From Streptomyces werraensis (GTDB taxonomy: Bacteria; Actinomycetota; Actinomycetes; Streptomycetales; Streptomycetaceae), in the NCBI GenBank assembly GCA_014656175.1, contig BNBX01000001.1, positions 372,001 to 436,000 of the forward strand: a DNA stretch of 64,000 nucleotides, given 5' to 3'. The notes beneath the pieces were generated by a model that had not been told where the DNA came from, did not search any database, and saw only the letters and a program-made list of their open reading frames with translations. Shown piece after piece: positions 9,362-17,755 of the stretch. How positions within the stretch are numbered: the first letter of the stretch is position 1; every line of letters begins with the position of its first letter. A program made the translations under genes and the position numbers.

Positions 9362-11215
9362 TCACCACTCCACGCGGACGTCGTACTCCTTCACCCACGC
9401 GTCGAACTCGACCAGGCGCTCCATCACGGCCCGCATGCCCCACAGGCCGCCGAGGCCGGCGTAGGACTCGACGGGCTTGTCCAGCAGCTTGCGGATGCCC
9501 TCGGCCGGCACGAGGTCGAGCACGGGGGAACCGTCCAGCAGGGCCTCGACCTTGGCGCGCAGGGCCCGCACGTACTCCACGTCCTGGGTGGACGGGTAGG
9601 GGCTCTTCTTGCGCTCCAGCACCGACTCGGGCAGGACGTGGCTCGCGGCGGCGCGCAGCAGGCTCTTCTCCCGGCCGTCGAAGGTCTTCATGGCCCACGG
9701 CACGTTGAAGACGTACTCCACCAGCCGGTGGTCCGTGAACGGCACCCGCACCTCCAGGCTCGCGGCCATGCTGATGCGGTCCTTGCGGTCCAGCAGGAAG
9801 TTCTCCCAGCGGCTGATGTTGAGGTACGACAGCTCCCGCATCCGCGCCTCGTCGGCGGACTCGCCCTCCAGGCGCGGGACCTCGGCGAGCGCCTCGGCGT
9901 ACCGCTTGGCGACGTACTCGTCGAGGCCGAGCCGGTCCCAGAGGCCGATCTCCTTCATGGTGTCCAGGCCGCCGAGCCGGCGCCAGGCGTCGTACCAGGG
10001 GAAGGTGTCGCCCTCGACGGCCTCCTTGTCGAAGAACCAGTTGTAGCCACCGAAGAGTTCGTCCGCGGTCTCGCCGGACAGGGCGACCGTCACCTGCTCC
10101 TTGAGGGCCTTGCACAGGTGGTAGAGGGAGTGCTCCATGTCGCCGGTGGAGATGGGCAGGTCCTGGGCGCGCAGTACCCGCATGCGCACGTCCTCGTCGA
10201 GGACGTGGTGGTTCTCCAGCTCGACGACGACGTGCTCGGCCCCGGACTGCCGGGCGACGTCGATCGCGTACGGCGTGTCCGGGTCCATCCAGATGCCGTT
10301 GCCGCGGAAGTTCTCCTCGTTGTTCTTGAAGTCGATGGAGAAGGCCTTGATGCGCTCCTGCTTGCCCTGGTCGCGGAAGACCTTCGCGGCGAGCGCGGTG
10401 ATGGCGCTGGAGTCGAGGCCGCCGGAGAGCAGGGTGCCCACCTTGACGTCGGCGACGAGCTGGCGTTCGACGATGTCCTCGAGGAGTTCACGGATCCGCG
10501 TGATGGTGGTGTCGAGGTCGTCGGTGTGCGGACGGGCCTCCAACTGCCAGTAGGTGCGGGTGGTGTGGCCGCCGCGGTGGAAGCGCACGACGGTGCCCGG
10601 CACCACCTCGTGCATGCCCTTGAAGACGGCGTGGCCGGGGGTGTTGATGATGGCGAAGATCTCCGCCAGGCCCTCGCGGTCGACGACCGCCTCGGCGTCG
10701 GGGTGCGCCAGAACGGCCTTGGCCTCGGAGCCGAAGAGCACCCCGTCGGGCGTGGGGTAGTAGAAGAGGGGCTTGACGCCCATGCGGTCGCGGACGAGGA
10801 GGAGTTCCTCGGTGCGCGGGTCCCACAGGGCGAGGGCGTACATGCCGTTGAGGCGTTCGGCGAAGTGCTCGCCCCACTCCAGGTACGCGTGCAGGACCAC
10901 CTCCGTGTCGCTGGAGGTGCGGAAGTCATGGCCGAGCCCGACGAGTTCGTCCTTCAGCTCGCGGTAGTTGTACACCTCGCCGGTGTAGACGAGGACGGGG
11001 AGGCCGTCGCCCTCGCCGGTGACGTGCATGGGCTGGCGGCCGCCCTCCAGGTCGATGATGGAGAGCCGGCGGTGCCCGAGGATCGCGTGGGGCGAGATCC
11101 ACACGCCGCGGTCGTCGGGGCCCCGGCACGCGAGCGTCTCCGTCATGGCCGACGCCGTCCCGCCGTGTGCCGACAGATCGTGGTCGTAGGCGACCCAGCC
11201 TGCGAGTCCGCACAT
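9362..11215 (-). CDS. asnB: Class B (glutamine-hydrolysing) asparagine synthetase
   Basis: The 617-residue protein begins MCGLAGW, so Cys2 is the glutaminase nucleophile. The N-terminal Ntn domain is intact (RGPDDRG, GEVYNYRELKDEL, SDTEVVLH). The synthetase domain has the pyrophosphate loop SGGLDSS at about residues 264-270. The enzyme activates a carboxylate with ATP and amidates it with glutamine-derived ammonia. It could make asparagine, but inside a 3-HAA cluster it may amidate a pathway carboxylate, as AsnB-like enzymes do in several antibiotic clusters. AAAGGA lies about 12 nt before the ATG. Confidence 0.93.
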   Translation of the reverse strand: MCGLAGWVAYDHDLSAHGGTASAMTETLACRGPDDRGVWISPHAILGHRRLSIIDLEGGRQPMHVTGEGDGLPVLVYTGEVYNYRELKDELVGLGHDFRTSSDTEVVLHAYLEWGEHFAERLNGMYALALWDPRTEELLLVRDRMGVKPLFYYPTPDGVLFGSEAKAVLAHPDAEAVVDREGLAEIFAIINTPGHAVFKGMHEVVPGTVVRFHRGGHTTRTYWQLEARPHTDDLDTTITRIRELLEDIVERQLVADVKVGTLLSGGLDSSAITALAAKVFRDQGKQERIKAFSIDFKNNEENFRGNGIWMDPDTPYAIDVARQSGAEHVVVELENHHVLDEDVRMRVLRAQDLPISTGDMEHSLYHLCKALKEQVTVALSGETADELFGGYNWFFDKEAVEGDTFPWYDAWRRLGGLDTMKEIGLWDRLGLDEYVAKRYAEALAEVPRLEGESADEARMRELSYLNISRWENFLLDRKDRISMAASLEVRVPFTDHRLVEYVFNVPWAMKTFDGREKSLLRAAASHVLPESVLERKKSPYPSTQDVEYVRALRAKVEALLDGSPVLDLVPAEGIRKLLDKPVESYAGLGGLWGMRAVMERLVEFDAWVKEYDVRVEW

Positions 11216-11263
11216 CGAAGTCCCAGTCCTTTCGTTGCTGTCGTGGTGTATGGCCGGGGGTGT

Positions 11264-12829
11264 TCAGGGCCGCGGCACCCAGCCGGCGCGGTCCCAGTAC
11301 GCCAGGTGGGCCTGGGCCGACACCGTGCCGATCCGGGCCACCCGCTCGCCGCCGAGGACCATCACGCTGGGCCGGTCCGGGGTGAACACCGGCCAGTAGG
11401 GCGCGTGTTCGCTGCTCGGCGGTTCGCCGCGGGCGAAGGCCGCCACCAGGTCGATCAGCGTGTCCGAGATCCGCCGCTCCAGCGGTCCGTCCCCGTAGAA
11501 GGGCGCGTTGACCGGCAGCGTGAAGGTGCCGAAGAGGAACTTCGCGACGGCCTCGTGCGGGGTGGTGCCGGCGTACGGCGGCCTGAGCGGGTGGGAGAAC
11601 TCCATCAGGTACTGCGGCGAGGCGGCGGGGTCGCGCTCGCGGGCGTGCCGTTCGGCCAGCCGCACGATCAGGTGGCGGAACAGCCCGTCGCCCCACACCT
11701 GTGTCCACACCGACACCGGGTCGACGGGCAGCCCTTCCGTCCCGGACGCCCGCCGGTAGTGGGCGATGCACTCCGCCACCTGCTCGTCGGTGACCTTGGC
11801 GGCGCCCTTCTCGAGGACCTCGCGGACGGCGGCGCGCAGTCCTGCCTCGTCGGCCGGGTGCGGGCCGGGGTAGGGGTAGCCGGGGCCGGTGGTGAAGAAG
11901 GAGCCCTCGGTGCGGCAGTAGATCGGCATCATGGGGATGCCGGGCGTCGGCAGTGCGTGGTCGTAGCCGCGCATCCACCGTCCGTCGACGACCGGGCCAC
12001 GGTACTCCCGGCCGCCTTCCACGAACCGCTCGGCGGGGCTGCCCGCGTACACCTCGTCCCAGGCGTCCCGCAGATCGGCGGCCGGCACTTCGCGCAGGCC
12101 GGGCACGGTGGTGCCGAAGCGGCGGGCCAGGTGCTCGTAGACCCGGCGGGACTCCTCGGGGGTGGTGGAGCTGGCCGGTTCCCACACGTGCTTGACGCTG
12201 ACCGGGACGATCCTCTTGATGACGCCCCGCAGTTCGGGCAGCAGGGCGAGCTGCCAGGTGCTGGAGCCGCCCGCCGAGGTGCCGCAGACGGTGATGTTGT
12301 CCGGGTCGCCGCCGAACGCGGCGGCGTTGTCGCGGACCCAGCGCACCAGCGCGGCCTGGTCCTGCAGGCCCCAGTTCGCGCAGGATCCCGTACGCGGGTC
12401 GGTGAGGTCCTCGTGCAGGCCCCAGCCGAACACGCCGAGGCGGTAGTTGAAGTTGACGACGACCATGCGGCCGTGGACGGCGGTGCGGGCACCGTCGTAG
12501 TCGGGCTCGCTGCCCGCGCCGAGCATCCAGCCGCCGCCGTGGATGTAGACGAGGACCGGCAGGTTGCCGTCCGTGTCCGGGGTCCACACGTTGGCGTAGA
12601 GGCTGTCCTCGCTGCTGTCGGGCAGGTAGTCGCCCTGCAGGGAGGGGGCCGCGAAGGCGGTGGCGTCCCGTACGCCCTGCCACGGCTCGGGCGGCCGGGG
12701 CGAGGAGAACCGCAGCGGGCCCACCGGCGGGGCCGCGTAGGGCACGCCCCGGAAGACGGTCAGTCCGTCGGTCCGCTCTCCGGCCACTCGTCCCGCCGTC
12801 GTCCGGACGACCACTGTGCGACTGGGCAT
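11264..12829 (-). CDS. Type B carboxylesterase
   Basis: This 521-residue alpha/beta hydrolase shows FRGVPYAAPPVGPLRF, the oxyanion-hole motif YIHGGGW, nucleophile S185 in CGTSAGG, a candidate acid in CRTEGSFF and a candidate histidine in TTPHEAVAKFLFG. It hydrolyses carboxylic esters, or works in reverse in some pathways. No signal peptide is seen, so it is probably cytoplasmic. The start at ATG 12829 is supported by GAGAGG 8 nt upstream; the frame is open further upstream. The natural substrate is unknown; context suggests a cluster intermediate. Confidence 0.88.
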   Translation of the reverse strand: MPSRTVVVRTTAGRVAGERTDGLTVFRGVPYAAPPVGPLRFSSPRPPEPWQGVRDATAFAAPSLQGDYLPDSSEDSLYANVWTPDTDGNLPVLVYIHGGGWMLGAGSEPDYDGARTAVHGRMVVVNFNYRLGVFGWGLHEDLTDPRTGSCANWGLQDQAALVRWVRDNAAAFGGDPDNITVCGTSAGGSSTWQLALLPELRGVIKRIVPVSVKHVWEPASSTTPEESRRVYEHLARRFGTTVPGLREVPAADLRDAWDEVYAGSPAERFVEGGREYRGPVVDGRWMRGYDHALPTPGIPMMPIYCRTEGSFFTTGPGYPYPGPHPADEAGLRAAVREVLEKGAAKVTDEQVAECIAHYRRASGTEGLPVDPVSVWTQVWGDGLFRHLIVRLAERHARERDPAASPQYLMEFSHPLRPPYAGTTPHEAVAKFLFGTFTLPVNAPFYGDGPLERRISDTLIDLVAAFARGEPPSSEHAPYWPVFTPDRPSVMVLGGERVARIGTVSAQAHLAYWDRAGWVPRP

Positions 12830-12951
12830 CGGGTGAACCTCTCTTCCCGCCTCGGCGTTGTCGGGGGCGGCGCGGCGCGCACCGTGGGGCCACAGTGATC
12901 GTCGCCCCGGTGCCGGGCCGGCCGCCAACCGCCGGTCACTACTCCGTCAAG

Positions 12952-14214
12952 TCAGGCCGCGTCCGCCGCGCGGCGCGGGGGCGGCGTGCCGCCGGGGCCC
13001 GGTGATGACAGCAACAGGTCGGGCGGGGCGGTCAGTTCGCGGCCGGTCAGGGCGCGCAGGGTGCGGTAGGCGGTGGCGTCGCCGGCGAGCACGCCGCCGC
13101 GCAGGACGCGCCCCTCGGGGCCGAGGACGAGCTTGGCGTAGGTGCCCGCCGTGTCGTCGCGCAGGACGTACTCCACGGCGCCCTCGGTCTCGGCATGGGC
13201 GTCGCCGAAGCTGGCCACGTCGACGCCGAGGAGTTTGAGCTTGGCGGCCGTGTCGGGGTCGGCGAAGGGGGTCGTGGGGCGGTCGAGCAGCCGGTCGGCG
13301 ACGAGTTCGGCCATGCGGTAGCCGGGGGCGACCAGCCCGTAGGTGCGGCCCCGGACGGCCGCGCACTCGCCGACGGCCCAGATGTGCGGGTCCTCGGTGC
13401 GGCACAGGTCGTCGACGAGGAAGCCGCCGCGTCCGCCCGTGGCGAGTCCGGCGGGTCCGGCCAGTTCGTCGCGAGGGCGCACGCCCGCGGAGAACACCAC
13501 CAGCCGGGCGTCGAGCGCGGTGCCGTCGGTGAGGGTGACCCCGCCGACCCGGCCGTCGGCTGCCGGACGGATCTCCCGGACGGCGGTGCCGCAGTGCACC
13601 CGCAGTCCGAGGCCGGTGACGAGCCGGGTGAGCACACGCGCTCCCCCGTCGTCGAGCTGCACCGGCATCAGGCGCGGCGCCAGTTCCACGACGTGGGGGC
13701 GGACGCCGAGCAGCCGCAGCGCGTTGGCGGCCTCCAGGCCGAGCAGGCCCCCGCCGACCACGACACCGGGAAGGCCCTCGCGTGCCGCCCCGCGAAGGGC
13801 GTCGAGGTCGTCGAAGGTGCGGTAGACGAAGCAGCCGGGCAGGTCGCGCCCCGGGACGGGCGGCACGAACGGCCGGGACCCGGTGGCCAGTACGAGGGCG
13901 TCGTAGCGGGTGACGGTGCCGTCGGCGGTGGTGACCGTGCGGGCCCGCCGGTCGACGCCGGTCACCGGGGCGGCCGTGCGCAGCTCCACCAGGGGGTCGG
14001 TGAGGAAGGCGCGGTCCGCGAGGGTGAGGTCGGCGGCGCTCCTGCCCTCCAGGTAGGACGACAGGGCGACCCGGTTGTAGGCGGGGCGGGGCTCCTCGGC
14101 CAGGACGACGGCACGCCAGCTGCCGTGCCGGTCGTGGGCCCTCAGGTGCTCGACGAGACGGTGGCCGGTCATGCCGTGTCCGACGACCACCAGGGTGCGC
14201 GGGGTGCGGGTCAT
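12952..14214 (-). CDS. FAD-dependent NAD(P)H oxidoreductase, NirB N-terminal type
   Basis: The 420-residue flavoprotein matches the FAD/NADH half of NirB. It has a dinucleotide fold at the N terminus (VVVGHGMTGHRL), RPAYNRVALSSYL, LVLATGSRPFVPP, a second GGGLLGLEAANAL fold and IWAVGECA. The BFD cluster and the sulfite/nitrite reductase ferredoxin and sirohaem domains of full NirB (about 850 residues) are absent, so it cannot reduce nitrite. Its likely job is electron delivery to the nitrate reductase NasA encoded upstream in the same operon. Its ATG overlaps the previous stop (ATGA). Confidence 0.88.
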   Translation of the reverse strand: MTRTPRTLVVVGHGMTGHRLVEHLRAHDRHGSWRAVVLAEEPRPAYNRVALSSYLEGRSAADLTLADRAFLTDPLVELRTAAPVTGVDRRARTVTTADGTVTRYDALVLATGSRPFVPPVPGRDLPGCFVYRTFDDLDALRGAAREGLPGVVVGGGLLGLEAANALRLLGVRPHVVELAPRLMPVQLDDGGARVLTRLVTGLGLRVHCGTAVREIRPAADGRVGGVTLTDGTALDARLVVFSAGVRPRDELAGPAGLATGGRGGFLVDDLCRTEDPHIWAVGECAAVRGRTYGLVAPGYRMAELVADRLLDRPTTPFADPDTAAKLKLLGVDVASFGDAHAETEGAVEYVLRDDTAGTYAKLVLGPEGRVLRGGVLAGDATAYRTLRALTGRELTAPPDLLLSSPGPGGTPPPRRAADAA

Positions 14215-15653
14215 GGTGCGCCGTTCCCTCCGGTCGTTGCTGTGGTCGCCGGTGCTCCGGTCGACGGTGTCGCGGGGGCTCCGGTCGCCGACGCGAGGAC
14301 CAGGCGCACGTCGTCCGCGCAGCCTCCGCAGCCGGTGGTGGCGCGGGTCGCCGCGGCGATCCCGGCCAGGTCGCGTGCACCGGCGCGCCAGGCGCGCAGC
14401 AGATCGGCCTTGGTGACGTGGTTGCAGTGGCAGAGCACCGCCGCGTCCGGCAGTTCGACGCGGGCGGGGTGTGCGCCGGCCGGGGTGCCCAGCAGGAGAG
14501 CGAACCGGTCGGACGGCACCGGCAGGCCGCGCGCGTACAGCTGGGCGAGCGCCGCGGCGGCGCGCGGCAGCCCGATGAGGACCGCGCCCGCGACGCGGTC
14601 CCCGTCGAGGGCGAGCGCCGCGTGGCGGCCCCGGGCCGGGTCGGACAGCGTGATGTGCCGGGTGGCGCCCGACGGCTCGGGCGGACCGAGGCAGGCCAGG
14701 TCCAGGCCGGGCGCCCGCAGCCGCAGCAGGGGCCGGCCGGCGCGATGGTGCGTGTCGTGACCGGCGAGGATCCGGGCGAGGCTCTCCGCCTGTTCCCAGG
14801 CGGTGCCGACGAGTCCGGGCACCTCGCCGTCGAACTCCGCGCAGTCGCCGAGGGCGTGGACGCGCGGGTCGGCGGTGCGCAGACGCCGGTCGACGACGAT
14901 GCCCGTGCGGACGGCCAGTCCGGCGCGCCGGGCGAGCGCGGTCTCGGGTACGACGCCGGTGCACAGCGCGAGCGCGTCGGCCCGCAGGACCTCGCCGTCG
15001 TCCAGGACCAGCTTGCCGGGCCGGTACTCCACGGCGGCGCGCCCCACGCGCAGGCGGGCGCCTGCGGAGCGCAGCCGGCTCGCGAGCAGGGCGCCGGCCG
15101 TGTCGTCGAGCCGGTCGTGCAGGGGGTGCGGCCCGGGGTGCACGAGGGTGACGTCGCGGCCGGCGCGCAGCAGCGCGAGGGTGGTCTCGATGCCGAGCGC
15201 GCCGGCGCCGAGCACCACCACGGGCCCGTCCGCGAGCTGTTCGGCGTCGTCGGCGGTGCGCAGGGTGGTGGCGCCCTCGGTGAGCCGGCCGTCCGCGGTG
15301 AGCAGGCCGGGCAGCCGCGGGATCCTCGGCCGTGCGCCGGTGGCGAGCACCAGCCGGTCGTAGCGGTGGGTCTCGCCGGTGTCGGTGCGCACCAGGCGGC
15401 GGGCGCGGTCGACGTCGGTGGCGGTGACGCCGGTCCTGACGCGCACGCCGTCGGGCGGGGCGGGCAGTTCCAGGTCCCCGGCGGTGAGGGTGCCGTCGAG
15501 GACGGAGGTGAGCAGCACCCGGTTGTAGGCCGGCCGCCGCTCCGCGCCGAGGACGGTGACCGGGCCGCGGTGTCCGTGCGCCCGCAGCCGCTCGACGAGC
15601 CGGTGCGCCGCGGGTCCGTGGCCGACGACGAGGACGTGGTGCATGGCGCTCAT
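14211..15653 (-). CDS. FAD oxidoreductase with C-terminal BFD-like [2Fe-2S] domain
   Basis: The 480-residue protein resembles its downstream neighbour over about 390 residues (VLVVGHGPAAHRLVERLRAHG, RPAYNRVLL, LVLATGARPRIP, GAGALGIETTLALL, HALGDCAEF). It then adds a BFD-type iron-sulfur motif (CHCNHVTKADL with TGCGGC) and an Ala/Thr/Pro-rich tail. Such proteins pass electrons from NAD(P)H to assimilatory nitrate reductase. The two adjacent flavoproteins are probably an old duplication. The start is 9 nt before the end of nasA's frame region. Confidence 0.88.
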   Translation of the reverse strand: MSAMHHVLVVGHGPAAHRLVERLRAHGHRGPVTVLGAERRPAYNRVLLTSVLDGTLTAGDLELPAPPDGVRVRTGVTATDVDRARRLVRTDTGETHRYDRLVLATGARPRIPRLPGLLTADGRLTEGATTLRTADDAEQLADGPVVVLGAGALGIETTLALLRAGRDVTLVHPGPHPLHDRLDDTAGALLASRLRSAGARLRVGRAAVEYRPGKLVLDDGEVLRADALALCTGVVPETALARRAGLAVRTGIVVDRRLRTADPRVHALGDCAEFDGEVPGLVGTAWEQAESLARILAGHDTHHRAGRPLLRLRAPGLDLACLGPPEPSGATRHITLSDPARGRHAALALDGDRVAGAVLIGLPRAAAALAQLYARGLPVPSDRFALLLGTPAGAHPARVELPDAAVLCHCNHVTKADLLRAWRAGARDLAGIAAATRATTGCGGCADDVRLVLASATGAPATPSTGAPATTATTGGNGAP

Positions 15654-15661
15654 GGCGGGCC

Positions 15662-17755
15662 TCACGGTGCGTCGGAGCCGGGTTCGATCCGCACGGCGCA
15701 GACCTTGAACTCGGGCATCTTGCTGCGGGGGTCGAGGGCGGTCGCGGTGATCAGGTTGGCCCGGCCAGCGCCGGGATGGTGGAACGGCAGGAACACCGTG
15801 TCCGTGCGCATGCTGCCCACCAGCCTGACCCGCGCGACCGTGGTGCCGCGGACCGAGGTGACGCGGGCCGTGCCGCCCTCGCGCAGGCCCGCGCGTTCGG
15901 CGGTGTCGGGGTGGATCTCGACGTACGGCTCGGGAACGGCGTCGTTGAGTTCGGGCACCCGGCGGGTCTGCGCGCCGGACTGGTAGTGGGCGAGGACCCG
16001 TCCGGTGGTGGCGTACAGGGGGTGGTCGGCGTCGGGCGTCTCGGCCGGGTCGCGGTGGTCGACCTCGGCGAACCGGGCGCGGCCGTCCGGGGTGGCGAAA
16101 CCGTCGAGGAAGAGGCGGGGCGTGCCGGGGTGCGGTTGCCCGCCGGGGCGTTCGGGGCAGGGCCAGTGCAGGGCCTCCCCCGCGTCCAGCCGCTCGTAGG
16201 TGATGCCGGAGTAGTCGGCCGTGCCGCCCCGGGAGGCGCGCCGCAGTTCGTCGAAGACCTGGCGCGGCGCCGTCGGGAAGCGGTGGGCCGGTTCGCCGAG
16301 CCGGACCGCGAGGCCGTGCAGGACCTCCAGGTCGGTGCGCACGCCCTCCGGCGGGGGCAGCAGCCGGCGGCGGCGCAGCACCCTGCCCTCCAGGTTCGTC
16401 AGGGTGCCCTCCTCCTCGGCCCACTGCGCGACCGGCAGGACGACGTCGGCGGTCCGCGCGGTCTCCGAGGGCACGAAGTCGGCCACCACCAGCAGGTCGA
16501 GGGCGTCCAGCCGGCCGGCGACGTGACCGGAGTGGGGCGCGGACACCAGGGGGTTGGAGCCGAACACCAGCAGGGCGCGCGGGCCGCCCTCGGTGCCGAG
16601 CGCGTCGAGCAGTTCGTAGGCGCTGCGGCCGGGGCCGGGCAGGGCGTCCGGTGCGGTGCCCCAGACCCGGGCGACGTGGGCCCGTGCCTCCGGGTCGGTG
16701 ATCATGCGGTAGCCGGGGAGCTGGTCGGCCTTCTGCCCGTGCTCGCGGCCGCCCTGCCCGTTGCCCTGGCCGGTCAGGCAGCCGTAGCCGCGGCCCGCGA
16801 CGCCGGGCAGGCCCAGGGCGAGGGCGAGGTTGATGAAGGCCGCGGCGGTGTCGGCGCCCTTGCTGTGCTGCTCGGCGCCCCGTCCGGTGAGCACGTAGGC
16901 CCGGCGCGCCTCGCCCAGCAGTTCCACGGCGGCGCGCTGTTCGGCGACGGGGACGCCGGTGACCTGTTCGACGCGCTCGGGCCACCAGGTGACGGCGCGC
17001 CGCCAGGCCGCGTCGAAGCCGGTGGTGCGCTCCTGGACGTACTCCTTGTCGCACCAGCCGTCGCTCACGGCGATGTGCAGCAGCCCCAGCGCCAGCGCGA
17101 GGTCGGTGCCGGGCACCGGTTGCAGGTGCAGGGCGGCCCGTTCGGCGGTCTTGGTGCGGCGCGGGTCGATGACGATCAGGTCCGCCTTCCGCAGGTGCCG
17201 CATCAACGGGGGCATGGTCTCGGCGGGGTTGGCGCCGGCGAGCAGGATCGTGTCCGCCGCGCCGAGGTCGGCGACGGGGAACGGCAGTCCGCGGTCCAGG
17301 CCGAAGGCGGCGTTCTGGGCCGCGGCGGCCGAGGACATGCAGAACCGGCCGTTGTAGTCGATCTGGCTGGTGCGGAGGGCGAGCCGGGCGAACTTGCCCA
17401 GCAGGTAGGCCTTCTCGTTGGTGAGGCCGCCCCCGCCGAACACGGCGAGCGCGTCCGGGCCGTGCTCGTCGCGGATGCGCCGCAGCCGCGTGGCGACCGT
17501 GTCCAGGGCGGTGTCCCAGTCGGCCGGGGCGAGACGGCCGTCCGGGTCCCGCAGCAGTGGCCGGCGCAGCCGGTCCGGGACGTCGAGCACCGCGGGCGCG
17601 GTCCAGCCCTTCTGGCAGAGGCTGCCGTCGTTGACGGGGAAGTCGGAGGGTTCCACCACGGTTCCCGAGGCGCCGTGGCCGAGGCGGGTGCCGCACTGCA
17701 GGGCGCAGTACGGGCAGTGCGTGGCCACGCTCGTGCGCGGCGCGCTGTCAGGCAC
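15662..17755 (-). CDS. nasA: Assimilatory nitrate reductase catalytic subunit
   Basis: This 697-residue molybdopterin (MGD) oxidoreductase reduces nitrate to nitrite in the cytoplasm. The N-terminal [4Fe-4S] site is C14, C17, C21 and C47. GRFCMSSAAAA supplies the likely Mo-ligating cysteine of the Nas family. QGNGQGGREHG and the C-terminal MopB domain (TGRVLAHYQSG, FLPFHHPG, DPRSKMPEFK) are intact. No twin-arginine signal is present. It starts with GTG and overlaps narK by 8 nt. No nirBD siroheme nitrite reductase lies anywhere in the window. Confidence 0.93.
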   Translation of the reverse strand: MPDSAPRTSVATHCPYCALQCGTRLGHGASGTVVEPSDFPVNDGSLCQKGWTAPAVLDVPDRLRRPLLRDPDGRLAPADWDTALDTVATRLRRIRDEHGPDALAVFGGGGLTNEKAYLLGKFARLALRTSQIDYNGRFCMSSAAAAQNAAFGLDRGLPFPVADLGAADTILLAGANPAETMPPLMRHLRKADLIVIDPRRTKTAERAALHLQPVPGTDLALALGLLHIAVSDGWCDKEYVQERTTGFDAAWRRAVTWWPERVEQVTGVPVAEQRAAVELLGEARRAYVLTGRGAEQHSKGADTAAAFINLALALGLPGVAGRGYGCLTGQGNGQGGREHGQKADQLPGYRMITDPEARAHVARVWGTAPDALPGPGRSAYELLDALGTEGGPRALLVFGSNPLVSAPHSGHVAGRLDALDLLVVADFVPSETARTADVVLPVAQWAEEEGTLTNLEGRVLRRRRLLPPPEGVRTDLEVLHGLAVRLGEPAHRFPTAPRQVFDELRRASRGGTADYSGITYERLDAGEALHWPCPERPGGQPHPGTPRLFLDGFATPDGRARFAEVDHRDPAETPDADHPLYATTGRVLAHYQSGAQTRRVPELNDAVPEPYVEIHPDTAERAGLREGGTARVTSVRGTTVARVRLVGSMRTDTVFLPFHHPGAGRANLITATALDPRSKMPEFKVCAVRIEPGSDAP

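Noticed and set aside
9206..12898. A plus-strand open frame of 1230 codons
   Set aside because: It is antisense to NAT, asnB and the carboxylesterase, has no domains, and reads like reversed high-GC codons.
12952..14964. One 670-residue protein ending as a NirB-like flavoprotein
   Set aside because: Residues before ATG 14214 are antisense-like noise that overlaps the preceding gene; the ATGA overlap fixes the start.
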